Assembly (NCBI GenBank): GCA_029820945.1 | Contig: JALGUJ010000030.1 | Location: 1-42,326, forward strand | Reading direction: 5' to 3' | From: Candidatus Zipacnadia bacterium | Lineage (GTDB): Bacteria > Armatimonadota > Zipacnadia > Zipacnadales > UBA5352 | DNA length: 42,326 nucleotides | In this document: positions 8,017-15,604 of the stretch, in pieces | Numbering within the stretch: the stretch's first letter is position 1 | Layout: each line of letters begins with the position of its first letter | Translations under genes and position numbers: made by a program | Notes under the pieces: model-generated | What the model was told of the DNA's origin: nothing | Database searches by the model: none | The model's input: the letters and a program-made list of their open reading frames with translations, nothing else

Positions 8017-8811
8017 CTACAGCTCGAACTCGGCGATCAGAGGGCAGTGGTCGGAGGGCCTGTCGGCGAGGCGCGGCTCGATGTCGATCCAGCAGCCGCT
8101 GCACAGCTTCGCCAGCGGCCCGGTGGCCATGACGTGGTCCACGCGCCAGCCGTGGCCCTTCTCGACCGAATCGCGGTCACGGTAGTCGTAGAACGTATAC
8201 TGCCCGTCCTGGTCGTTGTGCAGCCGGAAGCAGTCCACGAAGCCCCAGCCGGCGGCGTGCGCGAAGGCCGCGCGCGCGTCGGGATGGAAGTCCGGGTGGT
8301 TACCCAGGCGCTCGGGCGCGTAGACGTCGCGCTCGGTCGGCGCCACGTTCATGTCCCCCACCCACAGGATGCGCTTGCGCGGCGTCCAGGTGCCGTCGAA
8401 CAGCTCCCGCAGGCGCTGCAGCCAGTCGAGCTTGTAGCGGAAGGCGTCGTCCTCGGGGTCCCTCCCCTGCGGCACGTAGGTGTTGACCACGGGCACCGGC
8501 GTGCGGCCGCCCTCGGGCGTCGGCTGGATCCCGGCGATAATCAGCCGCGGCGCGTCGGTCGGCTCCTCCTCGAACCCCCGCTGGAGCACCGTCATCGGCA
8601 GCCGGCTCGCCGTCGCGACCCCGTTGTAGGACTTCTCGCCCGCGAAGGCCACGTGGTATCCGAGCTCCTCGAAGTCCTGCGCGGGGAAGTCCTCATCGAC
8701 GACCTTCGTCTCCTGCATGCACAGCACGTCCGGCTGCTCGTCGTGCAGGAACTGCACGACCAGCGGCAGGCGCGAGCGGATGGAGTTCACGTTCCAGGTG
8801 GCGATCTTCAT
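8017..8811 (-). CDS. xthA: Exodeoxyribonuclease III (264 aa)
   Basis: AP endonuclease / 3'-5' exonuclease of base-excision repair, acting on abasic sites and 3' blocks in the cytoplasm. The full family signature is present: MKIATWNVNSIRSRLP at the N-terminus, LCMQETK with the metal-binding Glu, the GDMNVAPTERD loop, the HGWRVDHVMAT segment and the C-terminal SDHCPLIAEFEL with the catalytic Asp-His pair. Length is normal for the ExoA/XthA group. ATG at 8811 gives the exact family start, although no clear Shine-Dalgarno site precedes it. It lies directly upstream of the tRNA-Ala promoter and is not obviously in an operon. Confidence 0.97.
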   Translation of the reverse strand: MKIATWNVNSIRSRLPLVVQFLHDEQPDVLCMQETKVVDEDFPAQDFEELGYHVAFAGEKSYNGVATASRLPMTVLQRGFEEEPTDAPRLIIAGIQPTPEGGRTPVPVVNTYVPQGRDPEDDAFRYKLDWLQRLRELFDGTWTPRKRILWVGDMNVAPTERDVYAPERLGNHPDFHPDARAAFAHAAGWGFVDCFRLHNDQDGQYTFYDYRDRDSVEKGHGWRVDHVMATGPLAKLCSGCWIDIEPRLADRPSDHCPLIAEFEL

Positions 8812-9254
8812 GGTTCTGAGTTCCCAGCTCTCAGCTTCGAGTCCTACGGCTGCGGGGCTGCCCCTGCTGGCCAGTTGCCGGGGGCAGCGCGTGCTTGCTT
8901 CGTGTTGAGCGCCCGCTCATGGAGGGGCCGCCGCGAGCGACCTCACAGGTTCCACCCCGGCCCCTGTCGTTGCTGCACATGGTACGTAGTTCGCCGCAGC
9001 GGGGGCAGGGGCCTGCAATGGAGGCCCACCGGCATCGCGCGACGGGCACCTCGGCCGTGGGCCGTCGCCGTCAGGAGGTCTGGGCTGCTCAGCCCAAACG
9101 TGGCCCGCAGGGCCACAGCCGCTGTCGTCAACGACCGTCGCGCTTCGCGCGACCGCCGGCCTGAAAGCGTCGTCGCGGGGAGGTCACCGCGGCACGGGCG
9201 GAGCACATACAGCCCGACCCGCCCCGACGAGATGCCCATTCGAGGATGGTGGCG
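8812..9254. other. Intergenic region with three hairpins ahead of the 1230-aa gene
   Basis: No gene seen. It separates divergent genes and should carry both promoters, but I find no convincing -35/-10 pair. Three compact inverted repeats lie in a row: 9081-9096 (TGGGCT/AGCCCA), 9100-9116 (GTGGCCC/GGGCCAC, three-base loop) and 9137-9153 (GTCGCGC/GCGCGAC, TTC loop). They sit 100-175 bases before the plus-strand start at 9255 and could be a structured 5' leader. Confidence 0.4.
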
Positions 9255-12200
9255 ATGCGCGTGAGCATCATGCTGCCGGCGCTGGCGGTGGTGACCGTGA
9301 CTGCGACGGCACAGCCAAGCGAGTACGTCGTGCCCTTCGTTGAAGACGCGCCCGAGATCGACGCGATGCTCGGCGAGTCGGTCTGGGACGCCGCGCCCGA
9401 GCCGCCCGCCTTCACCGAGATGGGGCTCTCGACGCGGGAGGCGGCCAACACCAGCGACGTCCGCATCCTCGCCGGCCCGGAGGCGCTCTACCTCGGCTTC
9501 GAACTGACCGGCGCGCCCGGGGAGATGCCCGTGGCCGAGGAGCGCGAGCGCGACGGGGCGACGCACATGGACGACTCGCTGGAGGTCTTCGTCAACCCCG
9601 ATCCGCTTGAGGGCCGCTGGTACCGGCTCTGCGTCAATGCTGTGGGGTCCTTCGCCGACACCATCTCGGATCCCGCGCTGCAGGGCGAGGAGCGCGTGCG
9701 CTGGGCGCCGGAGTGGCAGCGCGCCGCGGCGTCACATGAGGGCGGCTGGACGGCGGAGATGGCGCTGCCCTGGGAGCTGTTCGGCGCCGAGGGCCGACCG
9801 CACCAGGGCTGGGTCTGGCGCATCCGCATCGGCCGCATCGGCAAGAAGTTCCCGAACTCCATGTGGCCGCACAACAGCGCCGGCAGCTTCCACAACGAGT
9901 CGTGTCAGGCCTACCTCGTCTTCGGCGACCGCAACGTGCTCGCCAACGGTGGCTTCGAGGGCCCGGTGAATGAGGCGGGCCAACCGGCCGGCTGGGTGTA
10001 CTCGTACAACCCCGAGCACGGCACCGGCGAGGTTGCGGTCTCGACCGAGGGCGCCCAGCAGGGCGAGCAGTGCATCCGCTACGAGAAGTTCGACAATGTG
10101 GACTGGTACCCGCAGCTTCACAGCGAGCACACGCCCATCCAGGGCGGCTCGACCTATGAGTACTCGGGCCTCTTCAACTGCCCGGTGCAGTTCATCATGC
10201 GCTGGGCGGAGTACGACGAGGAGGGGCGGCATAAGCACTCCACGCTCTGCCCTGCCACCGACGGCTGGGAGCGCCGCAGCATCGAGCTGCCGGTCAGGCG
10301 CGGCATGTCCACGCTGACCGTCGGGGCGCAGCTCAGGATGGTGCAGGGGGTGCTGCTGGTGGATGACGTGCGCGTGGTGCGGCGCAACGACATCCAGCTC
10401 GGGCCCCCGGAGCTGCCCGGGCCACACCGCTACCACGACCTGCAGGAGCTGGCCTCGCGCACGCGCTTCAAGCCCTACGCTCTCCTGCGGCGTGAGGACG
10501 GCTCCTTCGACGGTGACCGCGTGGTCCTCCGCGACTCTGGCACCGGCGCGGAGATCTGGATGCTCACGCGCTCTGCCAACGGGAAGAGGACGCGGCACTT
10601 CTACATGGAGGCCAGCCCCTGGAACGCCGACCACAGCCAGCTCTGTCTCTACACCGGGCAGCTCGGCAAGGGCAATGCCTTGATGCCCGCCGATGGCTCG
10701 CGCTACTACCTCACCGAAGAGAAGTTCGGCAGCTACATCTGGGACCGCGTCGATCCCAACCGGCTGTACTTCACGGGCACCAACGAGGCCGGCAAGAAGA
10801 CCCTCAATGCCATCGACCTCGCCACCGGCGAGACCGAGGTGCTGCGCGAGTTCGAGGGCAGCATCTCGCTGTGGCCCACGAGTCAGGACGGGAAGTACGT
10901 GCTCGTGAAGGAGACGCTAAAGGCACCCGACTTCACCATGGGGATGCGCTCGACGATCTGGCTGGTCGAGACCGACGGCAGTGACGCGATCTCCCTGGAC
11001 CCCGGCGACCAGATCCACCAGCTCTGGTTCAGCAAGCGGCCCGACCACTCGGTGGAGTTCAACTACAGCAAGCAGACCGGCATCTCGGGCGCGTGGATGA
11101 TGTGGCCGGACGGACGGAAGCGGCAGGTCGCCGACCCGCACTGGACACACCGCGCCCACTCCCCCGACGGCGAGTGGGTGACGGCCTCGGGCGCCGCCCG
11201 CATCATCCGCTGGGATGGCTCCGAGATCCGCCCAATCGGCACCGTCAGCACGATGCACAACTCCTGGCGCACCAGCCCCGACTGGTGGGCGGCCAGCTCA
11301 GGCAGGTATCTCCTGCGCATCGCCGCGGACGGCCGCGACTTCGTCCAGCGCCTCGGCGCGCACAACTCGGGCATGGGCATGAGCACCTACTGGACCGAGG
11401 CGCACCCGGAGATGAGCGCGGACGGCACGAAGCTGGCCTACGCATCGAACATGCTCCACGACATCGAGTTCTACAACCTGGTGATGATGCTGCCGGGCGC
11501 GCCGCGGGATCTGCAGGCGACGCGGGACGGCGACGAGCTAACGCTCTCCTGGCAGGCGCCGCAGTACCACGCCGAGATCGCGGGCTATCTGGTCTACCGC
11601 TTCGGCGCCTCCGGGAGGCCCGGCGAGCAGATCACGCCCGAGCCGGTCGCCAGCACCACCATGACGACGAACGTGGCGGAGGGCGGCCCCTGGTACTTCA
11701 CGGTCAGCGCCATCGAGCACTCTGGGCTGGAGGGCGTGCGCTCGGCCGAGGTCTGCTCGGACCCGGACTGGCCGGGCGCGATCTGCCACTACGTCGAGGC
11801 CGAGCGGGCGCAGTACACGCAGCCCGCGAACGAGGTCTTCGACGCGAACGCGTCAGGGCTCTACGCCATCACGCTGGGCGACCCGCAGGTGGCGGAGGAG
11901 CCGGCGGTGCTGGAGGTCGAGGTGCCGCGTGCCGGGGAGTACGCCCTGCTGCTGCGCGCCCGCACGCGCCTGGAGACCGAGGTCGAGGTGTCGATCGACG
12001 GCGAGACCACGGGCCGCCTGCCGCTGGCCGAGGGCGGACAGTGGGCCTGGCTGCGGGTGCTCGGCGAGGGCGCGGAGCCGCTGGCCGTCGCGCTGGACGT
12101 CGGCGGGCACGACGTCGCCATGCGCGCGAAGGGCGGGGGGGTGCAGATCGACAGGCTCTGCCTGCTGACGCCGGGCCAGGAGCTCCCGAAGGGCCGGGGC

Positions 12201-12947
12201 GGCTGCGATGTCACCGCCCCGGATGCGGTGCAGGGCGCCTCGGCGCAGGCCCGGGGCCGCTATGCCATCGAGCTGAGCTGGGGCGGCTCGGACGCCATCG
12301 ACCTGTCCCATTACAACGTCTACTGCGGCGACGCCGCCGACTTCGAGGTCGGCCAGCAGCGGCTGGTCGGCTCGCCCAAGACGACACGCTTCGTGGACTG
12401 GGGCCTGAAGTGCGGGCGGGAGTACTTCTACCGCGTGACCGCCGTGGACCGGCGCGGCAACGAGGGCGAGCCCTCCGAGGTCACCTCGGCGACGACCGAG
12501 ACGCTCGACCCGCGCCTGTTCGCGGAGTTGGAGACGCCCTGGAGCACGGAGCAGGCCGACGAGGTGACGCTGCCCTTCACGATGCCCGAGGACGGGGAGG
12601 TCGTGGTCTGGGGCCATCTGCGCAGCATCGACGGAGAGAGCAATGTGAGCGTGGAGCTGCGGCTTGACGGCGAGCGCATCGACGTGCGCGGTCTGGACCT
12701 GGACTACATCTGCACGGGCCACGGCGGGCCGGTGCTCGGCACCTGGCTGTGGGACTGCCTGCGGCCCAAGCAGGGCTCGCCGGACGCTCCGATGGCCTAC
12801 GCCGTCCCGGCCGGCGAGCACCAGCTGCGCATCGGCCGCGCGTCGCAGAAGGGCCACGTGGAGTTCGACCGGTTCATCATCACCAATGACCTGGGCTTCG
12901 AGCCCGAGGGCCGCACGAGCTTCCTGATCAAGGACTCACTGCTGTGA
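9255..12947 (+). CDS. Secreted multidomain protein: CBM9-like, CBM4/9-like, beta-propeller, FN3 domains (1230 aa)
   Basis: Large exported protein probably handling plant or microbial polysaccharide. ATG 9255 has GAGGA at 9242-9246 and begins the signal peptide (MRVSIMLPALAVVTVTATAQP); the ATG at 9246 overlaps that site. In order: residues ~25-220 a CBM9/DOMON-like domain (DAMLGESVWDAAP, WTAEMALPWELF); ~222-375 a CBM4/9-like sandwich (NVLANGGFEGP); ~385-745 a beta-propeller with HFYMEASPWNADHSQLCLYTG and TEAHPEMSADGTKLAYAS, recalling oligogalacturonide-lyase and TolB-type propellers; ~746-840 a fibronectin III domain; ~845-975 a CBM6/35-like sandwich; ~985-1085 another FN3; and a final CBM-like domain. 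Lyase activity is only suggested by fold similarity. A hairpin terminator follows two bases after the stop. Confidence 0.85.
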   Translation: MRVSIMLPALAVVTVTATAQPSEYVVPFVEDAPEIDAMLGESVWDAAPEPPAFTEMGLSTREAANTSDVRILAGPEALYLGFELTGAPGEMPVAEERERDGATHMDDSLEVFVNPDPLEGRWYRLCVNAVGSFADTISDPALQGEERVRWAPEWQRAAASHEGGWTAEMALPWELFGAEGRPHQGWVWRIRIGRIGKKFPNSMWPHNSAGSFHNESCQAYLVFGDRNVLANGGFEGPVNEAGQPAGWVYSYNPEHGTGEVAVSTEGAQQGEQCIRYEKFDNVDWYPQLHSEHTPIQGGSTYEYSGLFNCPVQFIMRWAEYDEEGRHKHSTLCPATDGWERRSIELPVRRGMSTLTVGAQLRMVQGVLLVDDVRVVRRNDIQLGPPELPGPHRYHDLQELASRTRFKPYALLRREDGSFDGDRVVLRDSGTGAEIWMLTRSANGKRTRHFYMEASPWNADHSQLCLYTGQLGKGNALMPADGSRYYLTEEKFGSYIWDRVDPNRLYFTGTNEAGKKTLNAIDLATGETEVLREFEGSISLWPTSQDGKYVLVKETLKAPDFTMGMRSTIWLVETDGSDAISLDPGDQIHQLWFSKRPDHSVEFNYSKQTGISGAWMMWPDGRKRQVADPHWTHRAHSPDGEWVTASGAARIIRWDGSEIRPIGTVSTMHNSWRTSPDWWAASSGRYLLRIAADGRDFVQRLGAHNSGMGMSTYWTEAHPEMSADGTKLAYASNMLHDIEFYNLVMMLPGAPRDLQATRDGDELTLSWQAPQYHAEIAGYLVYRFGASGRPGEQITPEPVASTTMTTNVAEGGPWYFTVSAIEHSGLEGVRSAEVCSDPDWPGAICHYVEAERAQYTQPANEVFDANASGLYAITLGDPQVAEEPAVLEVEVPRAGEYALLLRARTRLETEVEVSIDGETTGRLPLAEGGQWAWLRVLGEGAEPLAVALDVGGHDVAMRAKGGGVQIDRLCLLTPGQELPKGRGGCDVTAPDAVQGASAQARGRYAIELSWGGSDAIDLSHYNVYCGDAADFEVGQQRLVGSPKTTRFVDWGLKCGREYFYRVTAVDRRGNEGEPSEVTSATTETLDPRLFAELETPWSTEQADEVTLPFTMPEDGEVVVWGHLRSIDGESNVSVELRLDGERIDVRGLDLDYICTGHGGPVLGTWLWDCLRPKQGSPDAPMAYAVPAGEHQLRIGRASQKGHVEFDRFIITNDLGFEPEGRTSFLIKDSLL

Positions 12948-12949
12948 GG

Positions 12950-12976
12950 CACCGGCTGTGGAGGGCACAGCCGGTG
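12950..12976 (+). terminator. Terminator hairpin of the 1230-aa gene
   Basis: Perfect 11-bp stem (CACCGGCTGTG 12950-12960, CACAGCCGGTG 12966-12976) with a five-base loop, starting two bases after the stop. There is no T-tract, as with several other hairpins here. It may serve the convergent kinase gene as well. Confidence 0.6.
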
Positions 12977-13029
12977 GGCGGCGCGCTCGCCCTCGGACTC
13001 GGCGATGACCTGTGGAGAGGGCGAGGCGT

Positions 13030-15300
13030 TCAGCCGCGCGAGCGGAAGCAGTAGACGCTGCCGTCGTTGCTGCCGACGTAGACCGCGTTCTGCGAGAGCG
13101 CCGGCGATGAGGCTACCTCGCCGCCGGTCTCGAACTCCCACACGCACACCCCGCTCTCGACCTCCAGCGCGTAGAGCCTGCCGTCGTGCGAGCCGCAGAA
13201 CACCGTGCCGCCGCTGACCGCCGGGGATGAGTTGACCCAGTCCTCGGTGTCGAAGTGCCACCGCCGCCTGCCGGTGTGGAGGTCCACCGCGTAGATGCGG
13301 CCGTCGCGCGAGCCGAAGATGACCTTATCCTCGTGCACGGCCGCGGAGCTGTGGATCTCGTCGCCGGTCTGGAACTCCCAGCGCTTCGCGCCGGTGGTCG
13401 CGTCCAGCGCGTAGAGGCGATGGTCGCACGAGCCGACGTAGACCACGCCGTCGGCGTAGGCGGGAGTGGCGAGGACCTCGCCCCCGGTGGCGAACTCCCA
13501 TCTTATCTCCCCGCTACTGGCTTCGAGCGATCGCACCATGTAGTCGCTGGAGCCCAGGTAGAGTGCGTCGCCCCAGACGGCGGGCGAGGAGAAGATGGGC
13601 ATGCCCGTGGAGGTCTTCCACAGCACGCGCTGCCGGTCGAGCGCGAGGGCGTAGATGGCGCCTGAGGAGTCGGCGAAGTAGAGCTTGGAGCCGATGACGC
13701 CGGGGCTGGTCTCGACGAGGTCATCGGCGACCATACCCCAGATGCGCTCGCCGGTGCGCGCGTTGAGGCAAACGAGCTGGCGATGGGCGCCGACGTAGAC
13801 GCGCTCGCCCCGCACCACGGCCGGCCCCGTGTTGACCTCGTAGCTGGTCGCGAACTCCCAGAGCAGCTCGCCGCGGCGGGCGCTCAGCGCGCACAGCCTG
13901 CCGACGCTGCCCTGCTCCTCGCGCCGCGTGCCCACGTATACCACGCCGTTGGCCACGCTCGGGGAGCTGAGCACCCATGAGCCGATCTCGACCTGCCAGC
14001 GCCGGAAGAGCGGCGGCACGACGACCTCGGGCGTGTACCCCGAACGCGTGATGCTCCCCCGGAACATGGGCCAGTTGTAGGCGGGCTGTCGCTTGTCCGC
14101 GCGGGTGCGCGCCAGTTCGAGCGCCACCTCGTCGAGCATCGAGCGTGCCTGCTCGAAGTCCCCGCGCAGCTCCATGGCCTGGCGCAAGAGGTCCAGCGCC
14201 GAGCGCAACCGCCCCTGCTTGCGCAGCTCAAGGGCGCGGGCATAGTGCGCCTCCGCCCGTTCCATCTCCTCGGGACTGCTGCGCGGCGGGGCCACCGCCG
14301 GCTCTTCAGACTCCGGCTCGGCCTCCTCCTCGCCAGCCGCCTCAGTCATGTTCGCCGCACAGACCGGGCATGAGACGTAGCGATGAGTCGTGCGGTAGCC
14401 GCACACGCGGCACAGCAGCACGTCCGCCTCCTGATAGGCCTGCTCCACGCCGTCCTGCAGGACGCGCAACTCGTCCCCGAGCTGCGCGAATGTGGCCACA
14501 CGGTCCGCTCGCTTCTTGGCGAGGCAGCGCAGCACCAGTTGGTCGAGGGCGACGGGCAGTTGCTCGTCGTGCTCGCGCAGCGGCGCCGGCGTGCCCTCGA
14601 GGATGTTGCGGATCAGCTTGCCAACGCTGTCGCCCCGCACCGGGTACTCGCCCGTCAGCGCGCGGTAGAGCACGACGCCGAAGGAGTAGATGTCGGAGGT
14701 GCGGTCGGCCGACGCGGCGTCCAGGAACTGCTCAGGGGGCATGTAAACGTAGGTCCCCAGCCCGATGCCGGTGTCGGTCAGCCGCGTGGAGACGCCGTAG
14801 ACCTTCGCCAGGCCGAAGTCCGTGATCTTCACGTGGCCGCGGCGGTCGATCATGATGTTCCCGGGCTTCAGGTCCCGGTGGATGACACCGCTGTCACCGG
14901 GCCCGACCTCGGCGTTGTGGACGTACTCCATGCCCTGGCAGACCTGCAGCGCGTAGGAGACAACCTGTGGCGGGAAAAGCTCGTCCTCGTGGTCTATGAG
15001 CGTGCCGAGGCTCACGCCGTCCACGTACTCCAGGAAGAGGAAGGGCTGCCCACGGATCTCGCGGTAGATGATCGCCTCGACAATGTGCTCGTGGCGCCCG
15101 AGGTTCATCCAGGTGCGCGCCTCCTGGGCGAACCGGTCAACGGCGGTGCGGTCCTCGAGCATCTCCTCCTTCACTGTCTTGACGGCGAAACGCTTCTGCG
15201 AGAAGTCATCCAGGACGATGTACACCACGCTCATGCCCCCGCGGTACTTCTCGAGCACGGTGTACTGGTCATCGATCCTGTCACGAAGCTCGAACTCCAC
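13030..15300 (-). CDS. Ser/Thr protein kinase - zinc ribbon - TPR-like - PQQ beta-propeller fusion (756 aa)
   Basis: GTG at 15300 is preceded by GAGGAGG with six-base spacing; the longer frame to 15420 is rejected. Residues ~12-285 are a Hanks-type kinase with Gly loop RGGMSVVY (third Gly replaced), Lys41 in FAVKTV, Glu60, HRDLKPGN with Asp143, DFG at 161-163 and MPPEQ in the activation segment, so it should be active. Cys297/Cys300 and Cys311/Cys314 make a zinc ribbon (CRVCG ... CPVC). An acidic linker and a TPR-like helical pair (AEAHYARALELRKQGR) follow. From ~430 to the end are eight PQQ/YVTN blades with the repeated pattern 'SSPAV..G.VY.GS.DG..YALD..TG...WEF'. No membrane segment is visible between kinase and propeller, unlike PknB-type receptors, so the whole protein is probably cytoplasmic. 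Confidence 0.93.
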   Translation of the reverse strand: MEFELRDRIDDQYTVLEKYRGGMSVVYIVLDDFSQKRFAVKTVKEEMLEDRTAVDRFAQEARTWMNLGRHEHIVEAIIYREIRGQPFLFLEYVDGVSLGTLIDHEDELFPPQVVSYALQVCQGMEYVHNAEVGPGDSGVIHRDLKPGNIMIDRRGHVKITDFGLAKVYGVSTRLTDTGIGLGTYVYMPPEQFLDAASADRTSDIYSFGVVLYRALTGEYPVRGDSVGKLIRNILEGTPAPLREHDEQLPVALDQLVLRCLAKKRADRVATFAQLGDELRVLQDGVEQAYQEADVLLCRVCGYRTTHRYVSCPVCAANMTEAAGEEEAEPESEEPAVAPPRSSPEEMERAEAHYARALELRKQGRLRSALDLLRQAMELRGDFEQARSMLDEVALELARTRADKRQPAYNWPMFRGSITRSGYTPEVVVPPLFRRWQVEIGSWVLSSPSVANGVVYVGTRREEQGSVGRLCALSARRGELLWEFATSYEVNTGPAVVRGERVYVGAHRQLVCLNARTGERIWGMVADDLVETSPGVIGSKLYFADSSGAIYALALDRQRVLWKTSTGMPIFSSPAVWGDALYLGSSDYMVRSLEASSGEIRWEFATGGEVLATPAYADGVVYVGSCDHRLYALDATTGAKRWEFQTGDEIHSSAAVHEDKVIFGSRDGRIYAVDLHTGRRRWHFDTEDWVNSSPAVSGGTVFCGSHDGRLYALEVESGVCVWEFETGGEVASSPALSQNAVYVGSNDGSVYCFRSRG

Positions 15301-15553
15301 CGTCGTCCTCCTCGCCGCGGTCTGCTGATCCAGTATGCGCTCCGGCGTCCGAGGAATCCTGCCTCGGATCAGCGCCACCTGGCGAAGGCGCGCACGCCCT
15401 CCCCCGGAACTCGCGACCACGGGCGACCTTCACCATGGGAGGTGTCGTGCCAGCCGCGGGCGGCTGCAGCGGGTCCACGCCGTGGCGGCCAGCGATCGCG
15501 GTGGAGTTCGTGGACGTGCATCGCCTTGCCGGTGGGTTCACCCCAAACGGACA

Positions 15554-15575
15554 GGCCCGCCCTGGGGGGCGGGCC
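15554..15575 (-). terminator. Terminator hairpin of the large barrel-like gene
   Basis: Perfect 9-bp stem (GGCCCGCCC/GGGCGGGCC) with a four-base loop, about 30 bases past the minus-strand stop at 15605. On that strand it is followed by a moderately T-containing stretch (CTGTCCGTTTGG). Confidence 0.55.
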
Positions 15576-15604
15576 CCTGCGTTCCGTGTCAGGAGTCTCA
15601 CGGC

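Noticed and set aside
13100..13880. DNA-level repeats of about 120 bases (recurring GAACTCCCA) that could suggest a repeat array
   Set aside because: They are the coding repeats of the PQQ propeller blades, each specifying WEF plus the following strand, not a separate DNA element or CRISPR array.
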